From: Blepharisma japonicum
Lineage: Eukaryota; Ciliophora; Heterotrichea; Heterotrichida; Blepharismidae
Assembly (NCBI GenBank): GCA_949751835.1
Contig: CATKHK010000035.1
Span: forward strand, 365,147-429,146
Length of the DNA stretch: 64,000 bases
Reading direction: 5' to 3'
Of this stretch, positions 22,366 through 33,000 are shown one piece after another. Position 1 is the stretch's first letter. Each line of letters opens with the position of its first letter. The notes under the pieces were generated by a model, which worked only from the letters and a program-made list of their open reading frames with translations, searched no databases and had not been told where the DNA came from. Both the position numbers and the translations under genes were made by a program.

Positions 22366-25143
22366 TTAAACTTGCCCTTGACTGCTTTCTTTGGGCGAAA
22401 AAATCCCTGATAGTGAATCTTTAAATTTTTTTGCATCACTCCAAGACCCTCTCGGAAGTTCTCCGGATGATAAAGTATCACCCAAGCTCATTCTTACTTC
22501 TCCTTCAGAAAGAGAAGAGCTTGAAGACAGTTCTTTCAGCTGAGATTTTGCTAAAAATTCTTTAAATCCTGCTATGAATTCTGGCTGCATTGCTGCTGAT
22601 TTTTCTGAACTTAAAGAGGACCTTAAAGACTCATCTGACTCTGATAGTGTGAAAAGATCAGATCTGGCGCTATCTGTTTTGTGGTCTTCTAGGTAGGAAA
22701 TATCAATTTTTCTTCTTGGAATTTCTGCCTCCTTTTTGAGTGCTATCTCTTCAGCATCTATATTTATATTGTTTGGAATTCTCCTCAGAATATTAAAGTT
22801 TTGGTAGGTTTGAGGTGTAGAAATGTGCTGGGATGACCATTTTTCCATGATTTGATGAGCTGATAGGGAAGAGTTTTCTACAATTATTTTTTGGAATTGC
22901 TGGCCTACTTGGGTTTTGAAAAAATCGCTGACTTCATCAGGGAGCTTTGGAGTTTCTGAAATTCTTGCAAGGCTTTGAGGGACTGTAGATACATCGTTCG
23001 GAACACTTGTACGATTTCTTGGGAAGTTTGAGAAAATTTGAGTTGATGGAGTTTCTATTCTTGAAAAGAAGCTGGGAGTTTGATTTCTTGATAAATGGCC
23101 AGCTTGGATTAATGAAGAAATATAGTGCTGGATTGATGCCGCACTCATCATGCCGAGTAAACGAGGATTTAAAAGAGAGGCCAAGTCATCCTGGGATTGA
23201 GTGCTTGGACGCCCTGACGATTGAGCTGATGGCTGCTTAGCGAGAAATCTTGGAGAAGTTTCTATTTTAGGAGACTTGTACGCGAAAGGGTCAATTTCTT
23301 CTGCTGGGATCTGAATTTCATTGAATTTCGGACTTTCTTCATGTTCTGATTTTTCATCTGGCTCAAAGTCGCTTGTGTAGTCGCTCTTTACTTTAGAATC
23401 TTCTTCCTTTTTACTGTTTTCTTCTATATAGTCGCTCTTCGATTCTTCTTTCTTGATGCTTGCTTCCAAAGTATCACTTTTTACATTTGAATCCTCTTCA
23501 ATTTTGCTATTTTCTTCAATTCTGCGCATATTTTCCTTATTTTTCCTCTCCTTTTCTTCTCTCAACTCTCTGATTTTTTCGAGAATAATTTCTCTTCCTA
23601 TGTTACTAATCGTATTTGGATCGAAATGTAGACCTTGCTTCACAAGCTCACTTAATTCTTCCACGCCTAATAACGATGAAGATTTTTCTTGTAAAGTCAA
23701 TTTTAAGCTTTGAGTGGTGCCTAATGTTTGATTAAGCACATAAGTTGTAATAACATCGATAGTCTGCTCTTCGAGATTTCCCCGAAGAGGTGCAGAGGTT
23801 TGAAATGGAGGAAGATAAGGAGGTGAAATGTAGTTAGAGAGGTTTTCTTCAGTGAGCTTACCAGTTGTTGTGCCTGGGCGAGTTTCGAAAGGATTTGGGT
23901 TTTCATGCTGCATTTTAAGAAACTCGAGAGATTGGTGAGGAGAGGTTTGGGTTGGAAATGAAGCAGTTTCAGGTTTAGAAAGAGTCTTTGGGGAAGGAAT
24001 AATAGGTTCAGAGGGTTCTTGAAGAGATCTATCAGTGAGTTCTGGAGATTCTGATTCTGATCTTTCGCTTTCGACTTTTTCAAGAAGAATATTTTTAGGC
24101 TTAGGAATGTTTTTATTTATTTTCACACTTTCTATAGCCTTAGGTTTTGTACGAATATTTTGAAGTGATTTTGGCTTTAACGAAATATTATTTGTTGGTT
24201 TATAACCTGGAACTTGTACTTTTCTGACAATAGTTTTCTCATTTTTCTTTTTCTTGGCTTCTTCAGATTTCGTTTTTTCAGGCTTTTTCTTTGGGTACAC
24301 CAAAGCGGTTGATTGATATTCCCTAATCAAATCATTTTTAACTGTTCTACAAATATTTAACTCTTCCAGCACCCCATCATAATTCATTTCTCCTAAAATT
24401 TGCTTAACATTAATAGGCATAACTTCACTATCCAATTTCATCGGTATATTTTTTATTTTCTCTACTTTTTCTAAAATTCTATCCAGTCTTCCATCTATTT
24501 CTTTTTCTACTTCTTTTGTATCTTTATTTATAATGACTAACTCATTTTTAACTTTTTCCTCCTTGCTTTTTAGTTGTGCTTTTTGAATCGTCCCAGATCT
24601 TGTTTTTTCTTGTTTGATATTTTCTATTGATTTTTTTGTGATAACAACAGACTCTTTAGGTTCAATAGTTTTCTCGTCATTTTCTAAGGCACTTTTAATT
24701 TCATTAACTTGACTGTATAAATTCTTAGTCATTACCTGGTCTTCTTGATAAAGTCGTTTTACTTCTTGAAGTTGTTTGTTTAGAGGCTCTATAAGTTCTG
24801 CTAAAATTTCTTTTGATAAACCTTGATTTGGTTTATGTGTTATGGCCTGGATTATTTTTTTGTGATCTGATTGACCTGCTTTGAGGACTTGAACTTGCTG
24901 TTGCATAATTAAAGCTTGTTTTTGCAGTAACTCACCTGTGAAAACTCCTGTTGCCTGTTGTTTAAGAGTTGTCTGCATTTCATCTAGAAAATCATGATAT
25001 TTTTGATTTATTTCGGGAGCAGGTGCTTGAATCGTTTTTTTCGCAGGAGTTGACGAGGCTTGAGAGCGAAAAAATTTATCTCTAAGAGCCTTTTCTTTTT
25101 CTGAAATAATAAATTTAGTTGCAACCATATCAGCGTTGTTCAT
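22366..25143 (-). CDS. Large coiled-coil/low-complexity protein, unknown
   Basis: This 925-residue frame, ending in TAA, contains no TGA. The N-terminal ~260 residues are predicted coiled coil (KYHDFLDEMQTTLKQQ, LLQKQALIMQQQVQVL, LIEPLNKQLQEVKRL). A Lys/Pro/Ser-rich linker follows, then a helical patch around residues 465-550 (DVITTYVLNQTLG, GREIILEKIRELREEKER), acidic repeats of the IEENSK/KSDY type, and a C-terminal Ser-rich tail. The overall style (coiled coil plus long disordered region) is common among centriole and cilium proteins; TALPID3-like proteins are one family to compare, but I cannot claim that identity. No signal peptide or transmembrane segment is seen. Confidence 0.82.
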   Translation of the reverse strand: MNNADMVATKFIISEKEKALRDKFFRSQASSTPAKKTIQAPAPEINQKYHDFLDEMQTTLKQQATGVFTGELLQKQALIMQQQVQVLKAGQSDHKKIIQAITHKPNQGLSKEILAELIEPLNKQLQEVKRLYQEDQVMTKNLYSQVNEIKSALENDEKTIEPKESVVITKKSIENIKQEKTRSGTIQKAQLKSKEEKVKNELVIINKDTKEVEKEIDGRLDRILEKVEKIKNIPMKLDSEVMPINVKQILGEMNYDGVLEELNICRTVKNDLIREYQSTALVYPKKKPEKTKSEEAKKKKNEKTIVRKVQVPGYKPTNNISLKPKSLQNIRTKPKAIESVKINKNIPKPKNILLEKVESERSESESPELTDRSLQEPSEPIIPSPKTLSKPETASFPTQTSPHQSLEFLKMQHENPNPFETRPGTTTGKLTEENLSNYISPPYLPPFQTSAPLRGNLEEQTIDVITTYVLNQTLGTTQSLKLTLQEKSSSLLGVEELSELVKQGLHFDPNTISNIGREIILEKIRELREEKERKNKENMRRIEENSKIEEDSNVKSDTLEASIKKEESKSDYIEENSKKEEDSKVKSDYTSDFEPDEKSEHEESPKFNEIQIPAEEIDPFAYKSPKIETSPRFLAKQPSAQSSGRPSTQSQDDLASLLNPRLLGMMSAASIQHYISSLIQAGHLSRNQTPSFFSRIETPSTQIFSNFPRNRTSVPNDVSTVPQSLARISETPKLPDEVSDFFKTQVGQQFQKIIVENSSLSAHQIMEKWSSQHISTPQTYQNFNILRRIPNNINIDAEEIALKKEAEIPRRKIDISYLEDHKTDSARSDLFTLSESDESLRSSLSSEKSAAMQPEFIAGFKEFLAKSQLKELSSSSSLSEGEVRMSLGDTLSSGELPRGSWSDAKKFKDSLSGIFSPKESSQGQV

Positions 25144-25392
25144 TATATTTTATAAGCGGTAAGGTTTGAATAATTTAGTTAATAATAGTTAAATTAATTG
25201 GATAAAATACTAAAAATTTAATCAATAATTGGTTATAATATAAGTATACTTAAGAAATAAATCAGCGAATTTTATAAAGCAAAAATCATTTTGCATTAAC
25301 TTTATCTTTTCAAAAATTCAATTTTTGTAAAAATAAATACAAGATATCAGCTTATTGCAAGTTGTAATTAAACTAAATCTTATCTTAATATG

Positions 25393-26562
25393 TTATATGC
25401 TAATATCTTCAATTAAACCATCACTTTCTGTAAGTTTTTCCATGCTTGGGTTGGCTACTCTGATTATTTTTGAGATTACCTTCGGCATCAAATAGCTAAC
25501 AGTAACTCCTGATGCATACATTAAAAAAGCTAAAGGAGCAACAATTTCAGGGCCAGTTATCAAATATACTAACAATGACTCTGCCCCATACAAAATACCA
25601 CCGAAAATAGCTACTAGTCCAGCAGCAATTCCTATATTTGTTCATGTCATTTTTGGCACAGCTATGTCCTTGCTTCTATAAAATCCTCATGCAAATCCAG
25701 CAATTGCAACAAATAAGCTTGCAGTTTCTAAATCTATTTGTGATGCACTTTTTTTATCTAAATTTCCATCGCATTTATTTTCGTAATTTTTTTTCCATTC
25801 AGGATCTCAATATGGATTTCTGAATAAAAAGAGTATTAAAGTTCCGAACATCAGTAATATTGCAGCAGCATTTATAATTATTATTCTTTTGTTGTTAAGC
25901 TTAAAAAGAATTTTTTCAATTTTAGGATGGATTAAAATTGACACTATAAGCATGGCATAAGAAAATCCTAAAATTACTTGAAAATAAAAATGAGCACCCA
26001 TAAAATTTCTGTTTAATCCTGTAATAAAAGAGGCTAAAACGATAATAAGCCATTTTAATAAAGATATATGTTTTTTAGACTGTAGCCACAGCATTCCCAA
26101 ATATAAAATTACACATCCAGCTGATAAGGAGTGTCCTGATGGAGTTCCTCAATCTTTGCTGCAGTCTAATGCATGAATTTCTGAATATTTTCAATACGGA
26201 CGAGGTTGTGCAAAAATCAGCTTTAGTAAGGCAGAAAATGCTCCTCCAAATAAACCAGCACAAGTAGAGACGGCACCAATTTTTCGATCGTATGAGAGGT
26301 AAATAATTATGCTTCCAATAACAAAGATAATTTCAGTGGCTATTCCCAGAATTTGAAATATAAGGTCAATTTCGAGAGATCTACCTCTTTGAAGCCATTC
26401 TATATATGATGCACTTGAGTTTTCTAAATCTTCTTGCAATAGGATTTGGATTAAAGTAAGCGATACAGAAGATACTAAAGATAACTGAATATAGATATCA
26501 TTCCTATCTAAGTACATTTTAAAATAATTATTTATGTTTTTAGTAAATAAATAGCAAGTCAT
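25393..26562 (-). CDS. Glucose-6-phosphatase-like PAP2-superfamily membrane phosphatase
   Basis: The frame of up to 389 residues contains several TGA codons read as Trp and ends in TAA. The PAP2 phosphatase signature is complete in the form used by glucose-6-phosphatase. Motif 1 is KLIFAQPRPYW (Lys114, Arg121-Pro122). Motif 2 is TPSGHSLS (His144) preceded by C-S-K-D-W-G. Motif 3 is NRNFMGAHFYFQ (Arg185, His191). Most PAP2 enzymes have Asp four residues after the last His; here it is Gln195, as in the HFPHQ motif of vertebrate glucose-6-phosphatase. About nine hydrophobic helices surround these motifs. The expected reaction is hydrolysis of a phosphomonoester via a phospho-His intermediate in the ER membrane. 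The start could instead be the Met at residue 16 (374 residues). Confidence 0.85.
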
Positions 26563-28125
26563 ATATATTAATTATATGCATATTACTAAAGCTAAAAGTA
26601 TTATATTTTAATGAAAAATATAGTAAAATTGCTACTATCCTAAAAAATATATTGCTTAATCAAAATCAGCAAAAATGAATTGCATATACAGAATATATTT
26701 TATAAGACATATTTTAGTTAATAAAAGATTTTTTCTTTATTTGTTTCATTGTAAGTATTTATTCTAAATTAGATTTTTTGCATATTTCATCAGAATAAAT
26801 AAAACACTTATTCTTTATAAAAAGAAATTTTCTAAAGTAATCTTATTAATTCCAATTTTTCAGTCTGAATTTCTTTGAAACATAAGGTAAAATAATAAAA
26901 TTATTTTAAAAATTGATTTTTGTGAATTTTATCAGATTTCAGTACATTAAGACCTTCAATAATCGAAAGCTGTTATATAAATGTCATATAATATCAAAAC
27001 CAACAAATTGATCTTTTTTTATGTTATAAACGATGAAAATTTTTGAACTATGACATTTTACTGATTTGAGTTGACTTTTTTACATCGAGTTTTACAGCTT
27101 TTATTGTCGAAGTTTTATTTTTATGCTAGCCTTACAACTAATAAAATAATTCATGTTAGCAGTTATATAACTTCAAAAGCTACTGATTTGACAGAATGAT
27201 AATGAAATCAGGTATCAAAATATCTGTATAATTGCTTTTAGCCCAATCCGCTTTGAATTTTCAAGCAATACATATTTAGTCAGGAATCAATTATTCTATC
27301 CCCAATACGAATTTAATTGTAGTCAAATAAGCATTTGAATTAAATATTAAAATATAATTCAATTTAAAAGATTATTATCTTATTTTGAAGAAGCTCATGC
27401 TTATGGTTGCCTAAATAATCTTTGGCAGAATAATATTCTCAGTAATATTATAGCGCTTTTGCATTAAAAAGTGTATTTATGTAAGACCAATATAAGAAAT
27501 TATAATTTCGCCTTCATAAGAAGATTAAATTATCAAAAATATATAGCTCATCTAATTCTATATAAATATAAAATAAACATGTAATTTAGATCTGTGTAAT
27601 AGCACTCGAGCATATTTAACCTTTAAATTTTCTCTTAAATGTCTTTATGCAAATACTTTAAATTGATGCTCTTTTAGTTAGGCATGATATACTAAATCAT
27701 TATTGATTACTCTTTCACCCAGATTGTTATTCTTTTTACATTTTATCAGATGGAATGTCTCTAATTTGATATTTATGAAAAATTATTTACTTTATATCAG
27801 AAAAGAATAGAAAGAAATTGCTAATAAAATGGTTGAATAATTATTTGAGAGCCAAAAGCAAAATTTTCACTGCTTACAGGCAAAGAATAGTAAAATTGTT
27901 GAATATTTACAAAATACTAATTTATTTTGTTAATTTTATATATTCTAAAATTAAAATTTAAGGATTTAATAATTATTCCTTAATATTCTAAAATCAGAAT
28001 GTAAAGACTTGAGTAATTATCCTTAATCTTCTAAAATTCAGAATTTAAACAATTAAATTAATTTATCAAAAAATTTTAATTTTATTTCGCATAATTTTAC
28101 AGGAATCAAAAATGCTGTAAAAAAT
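26563..28125. other. Gene-poor AT-rich region
   Basis: About 1.56 kb with no convincing coding frame on either strand even when TGA is read as Trp. It is much more AT-rich than the flanking genes and contains many short poly-A/T runs. Its right end holds the 43-bp tandem repeat at about 27942-28064. No RNA gene recognised. For this gene-dense genome it is an unusually long empty stretch. Confidence 0.5.
27942..28064. repeat. 43-bp diverged tandem repeat, about 2.8 copies
   Basis: Units begin at 27942, 27985 and 28028, exactly 43 bp apart. Each starts with (A/C)TTCTAAAAT. The first two both end TTATYCTTAAT (TTATTCCTTAAT and TTATCCTTAAT), and units two and three share a CAGAAT core. The third copy decays at its right end. 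It lies just upstream of the small ORF at 28126. Confidence 0.7.
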
Positions 28126-28383
28126 ATGAACGCTGTCGAACATTCAAACACAGATAGATTAATTGAAGACTGGATGAGCATAATGAAGTCTGATCAAAAG
28201 AAAACAATTGATCAAGCTTCTATGCGTTACAATTTTGACTTTTCCCGGGACTTACCTTTATCTCGCACGTCATCAAATCTTCGATGGGATTTTGATGACC
28301 TACATGAGAAAGAGTGCTCTATAAAGCTAAGTAGCCCAAGAGCAATTCAATTAGTCACAGTAGACAATTTTGTGAACAAATAA
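28126..28383 (+). CDS. Small hypothetical protein (85 aa)
   Basis: An 85-residue frame from ATG to TAA lies in otherwise non-coding DNA. Its codon mix resembles the real genes more than the flanks, and the protein is balanced and hydrophilic (NTDRLIEDWMSIM, FSRDLPLSRTSSNLRWDF). It has no signal peptide, membrane segment or recognised domain. An upstream ATG 16 bases earlier is out of frame and stops at once. It could be a genuine small gene or a chance ORF; I lean towards real. Confidence 0.5.
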   Translation: MNAVEHSNTDRLIEDWMSIMKSDQKKTIDQASMRYNFDFSRDLPLSRTSSNLRWDFDDLHEKECSIKLSSPRAIQLVTVDNFVNK

Positions 28384-30091
28384 AGTATGAATCCAAATTC
28401 AAGAAATAATTTAATTAATTCTAAACTTGTTATGATTTAAATATATTTTGGGAATTTCATTTCCTGTAGCAAAATAATTTGATATCCTTCCTTTCATTTT
28501 AGTGGTTTTAAAGTTTAAAATAGGCTAGATGATATCTATTTGTTATCAATGTGTAAGATTAGGGCCTCTCAAAAATTTTTAATCCTTTTTTATTATATGC
28601 TTAAACAAGAAAAAGCATGACTATAAATTATTTTTTAGTAAATGCTATCTAACAAAGTTTAAAAAATTTTAAGATTTTAAATCTAGTCCTTATCCTAATA
28701 ATTTATATATGTTAAATTACTTCTTTCAAAATATTTATTATATGCAGACTCAACTTATCTTGATTATTAATAATTTTTCTTATTAATCAATTATCAAATG
28801 ACAATAAATTGATTCAGCTATTTTATTTTGCACAAATTTCCATAAAAGACTATAATTTAGAAATTTTTTTTAATTATGCCTAAGAATGATTATGATCTAT
28901 ATTTATTATTTTCTTAGTTTCTTGTCATGTTGCATGCTTTAAACAAATTATAAAAAGAATTATTGAGAAAACATAGAACATGATCTTTATGTCCAAACGC
29001 CATTTTAAATTTGAAATTAGCTATTATTTATAAAATCTCTACATTTAAAAATCACAAAAATATGATTTATTTTTATTATTTAAAAAGTCAATTTAAATAA
29101 AATGGGATGATATTAAATATATTAGATATCTTATTCGATTTTATTCCTACTTGTTTTGTTGTTTCCAGAAGCCTGGAGAATTCTTAGTTTGCAAGCTAGC
29201 CTTATATCAGGAGATGAGAAAGGCCCAGAAATTGCTGAACAGCAACAGATACTTTTTATGCTCCTATAGAATTTGAAAATTTTCTAACCTCAATGTTAAC
29301 GATGACAAACCAATTAAAAAATCATACTCAGCTATTTAAAAGGGAAAACGAGTCATCAAATGGTGAGGCGAAAGTAAATGCCATTTTATAAAAGAAAATC
29401 TTAAAGGAGAATGCAGTGGACTTGAGCATGAAATTTACTCTGGTCCTTTAGAGTTTATTATAGCTATTGCATATACTTCCTCACTCAAAATTGCAAACTA
29501 TGCATTTGAGCTAGCTTAATGGATAGTCAAAAAAATTAGTACTCCATAAAGTAATATTATGAAAAGTGTTGATGAGGAATTTTAAAACAGAGAGACAAGA
29601 TACGAAAGAGTATCTATTTAATAATAGTAAACAGCTATATTCAATGCATTTTTACAAATGGCATCAAATCCATAGCAATTTGATGTTTGTGGTATTGAAT
29701 CTCAATACGCCGATAATTATTAATATTGTGCCTTTTCTTGAAGTAGGATAACTTCAGGTGTAAACATTTATAGTGATTTCTTATTATTGACCTGAAACAA
29801 GGTACTTTGGGAAAGATTGCAAGTGAATGGATTTCTAACTTAATTGCTATTTTTTATTAGCACTATTATGCTGAGATATAAATCTTCCTCAATTTGTGTA
29901 AAGACTTAACGACACTTCAAAGCATTTCGATAAGATAATTCACCTACTAAAGATATAGATGGCACTGCAATTAAAAGAAAGAATTGGCTTATGCTTTCAA
30001 AAAACATATTATTTTTGCAGTTAAATTATTCATCTCACTTTTTAATTCTTAAAATCTTAATCATTATTGTCCTAGATCTTAAATTTTATAA
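28384..30091. other. Gene-poor region with a decayed coding stretch
   Basis: About 1.7 kb without an intact gene. The part up to about 29160 shows nothing but AT-rich DNA. Coding-like but broken sequence is present at 29162-29549 (listed separately). A 61-residue ORF at 29566-29751 is weak. No RNA genes or terminal inverted repeats were recognised. Confidence 0.5.
29162..29549 (+). pseudogene. Decayed coding region using three successive frames
   Basis: Three adjacent segments read as plausible protein in three different frames. Frame A from 29162 gives FPEAWRILSLQASLISGDEK onwards. Frame B from 29248 gives DTFYAPIEFENFLTSMLTM onwards, ending in TAA at 29389. Frame C from 29391 gives KENLKGECSGLEHEIYSGPL onwards, with an in-frame TAA and then a final TAA at 29547. 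No 15-16 nt GT-AG intron can be placed to reconcile the shifts. I do not recognise the protein. Local GC is higher than in the flanking non-coding DNA. Chance remains possible. Confidence 0.4.
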
Positions 30092-33000
30092 ATGTCTGAG
30101 GAACTGTCAACACTTTCGTTTATAACCCAAAGCTTATTAGGCTATAGCTTTCCTCCTGCGATTTACGATACTCTTACAGCAGGCTCGTCAAAATCAGCTC
30201 AAGTTCTTGAAAATGAAAACATCATCCTCAATAAAAATTTAAAATTTGCTCTTACAGAACTTAAGAAACTTAATCAAGCAAAATATGAAGAAATCACCAA
30301 AATATTTGATAGCAATATATATGCAAATTCTCTAAAATGCCCACAAATTACAAGAGAAAGCATTTTGCCTGTTAACTTATATGAGCTAGCATTAAAGAAA
30401 TTCGAAATTGAGCCGATTCAAGCTCCAAATCCAACTAATGAGAAAGAATTTTGCAAAGCTTACCTGAAAAATATAGAGCTATTAATAAAAGCAGCCTTAA
30501 ATGAAAAAGAAAAAAACATTTTACTAGAAAGCGAAATAAATTCAATTACATCTAAGCTACAAAGTCATTTAAGAGAATACGAAATTTCAGTTAAAAATAT
30601 TGAAAAGTTCAAAGGAAAACTCCAAATTGACATCGACAGTCCAAAATCTTTCAGAAGTATTGATAAAATATTATCATACTTAAGCGAGCTAGATTGCAGC
30701 TTTTATAGCTTATCTACGTCACTTAAACAGCCGTATAGCGGAGAAACATTCATAGAAGACATTATTTCTATAAATGGTGACTTATTAAAATGTTTAAATT
30801 CACTATCTAATTCCCTCAATTTAAAGGACCAAGAAATATCAGAAAAAATTGAATTATTTTCTAGCAACTTATCAAAAATAAGCTTAACTTCAAGTCAAAT
30901 ATCATCAAATTCTGATATTTTTATAAAAAATGATTTATTTAAATCATTTTCTGAGCAAATTTCACAAATTTTGGTTTCTTTTTGTGATATACATTCGCTA
31001 CTAATAGACCATATCCCAGAATGTACCACAATGCCAGAGGTTATCAAACGATTTTCAGATGCTTTAAAAGGTTCAGATTCTACTTTGCGCCTTATGATTG
31101 ACGTATTTTCCGGTTCAAATAAGCAGTTGTATAGAACTTACGAAACATTAACAAATTATCGTATAAAATTAGATAAATCCGCTAGAGAAATTACAAAAGA
31201 AAAGACGTTACATCAGAAGTGAGAAATCCTTGAAGAATGCTTAGAGAATTCCTATTCTTTACTGTCTCAGCATGAATCTCTAAAAAAAGAATTAATTAGC
31301 GGCATCACAGGTAGTGATTTAGCTTCCAACATACTCAATAAATTAGCTCCTACACTGGAGAAGTGTGAAGATACAACTGAAAACATGCTAAACAAAGTGC
31401 ATATTTCTTTCATTAGAGATTTGATAGAAGATACTAATGCACTTAAAAAGGAAAGGCTAGAATTAGAGAAAGTGCATGATTCTGAAATGCTGAAGCTTAG
31501 CATGATGCTCGAATTGATATCGAAGCATACAAATCTCTATGGAAAAATGTACAACGCTGTACCGCATTATCCGCCAGAAATTAATATAAGTGAAGTGCAT
31601 CCTATTGAGCTTAAAGAGACTGACTATACACACAGTCCTGAATTGTTAAGCCCAAGAACTCCTAGTCCATGCAGAAGCCCTAAATTTAGTCCAAAGCCTA
31701 AGCCAGCAATAGGGGATCATTGGAATGGAATATTGGACCTAGTAGAGTCTATAACGACAACAGCTTATCAAAAACTCACGCTCCCACAGTCAATATCTCA
31801 AGAAGACTTTCATATTAAGGTTGAGCCTTATATAAGAGTAAGTAGGAGTATAAGACGGTCTCCTTCACAGACCCCTGAAGAGGAACTTATTGACTGCTTA
31901 AAAAACCAGCTTCAATTTATATGAGATATATTGAATAATGATGAATGCTTCAAAGAAGTTTCTCAAGCCTTGCAAAATATAATTACACTGCAGGTTAATT
32001 CTGAGGATAAATCAGAAAATACCCTTAAAAAGATCACCACTATTTTTACAATTCCATCGGATGAGAAAAAAGTAATTAAAAAACGAACTTTTCTAAGCGT
32101 GACATACGCTGAGCCTTCTGAAGGAGAACATTTTGCAACAATATTTAATTTGATTGAAGATTTAAAAAAGCACCAAAACATACTTGAGGGTATGGAAATC
32201 AAAAAAATGGATATATTAGAAAAGCAAGAAATTCCAGTTAAAAATATTGAAGTTTTTAATGAAATGCTTGAGAGCATAAAGATTAAATACCCAGATTTAG
32301 TAAAAGATATTGAAAATATTAAAGATTCTGAGCCTATGATAGAAATAAAAGAAAAAATAAGCCAATTTAAAAAGAACTTCGATAAATTTCAACCTAAAAG
32401 TCACGAAAATATTGAGTCAAGAGTAAACGAATGCTTGAAAGTTAGTAAAAAGATTTTCGAACAATTGAAAGACAAAATTGAAGATTTTGAAGAAAAGTTT
32501 AAAGAAGATTTCGAAAATATTCATAAAGATTTATATAATGGCCAGGAAAGCAATGATCAATTAGTTTCATTATTGGAATGCGAAAAGATCAATTTAATTC
32601 TGGCTTATAATATTGAAGCAAAACAAAAGGAAGAAGAAGCAGTCGTTTTAAATAAGCATACTATTGGAAAGCCTAAGCAAACTAAGCAAAAAGTGAGATC
32701 AAGCAAAAAACCTGCAAATGAAGATAAAGATATAAAGATCCTTCTAAATTCTGTTGATAATTTTGCAGAAAATATTTCAAAAGTGATTAATATCAGCTTG
32801 GACGAAATTCAGGATATAAAATTAGAAGATCCTTTATCAGAGTCAATAGAAAAAATAGTAAGAATTAATGAAAATATCACCCAGCAGTTTGAGAATACTC
32901 AAGAAAAGCCAGAAATTCCAAAACTGAACTTTGCGTCACTAAAAGAAAATGCAAAAGAAATTGATTTGAAAAATAAAGAAATTGAGAAACTTGGTGAAGA

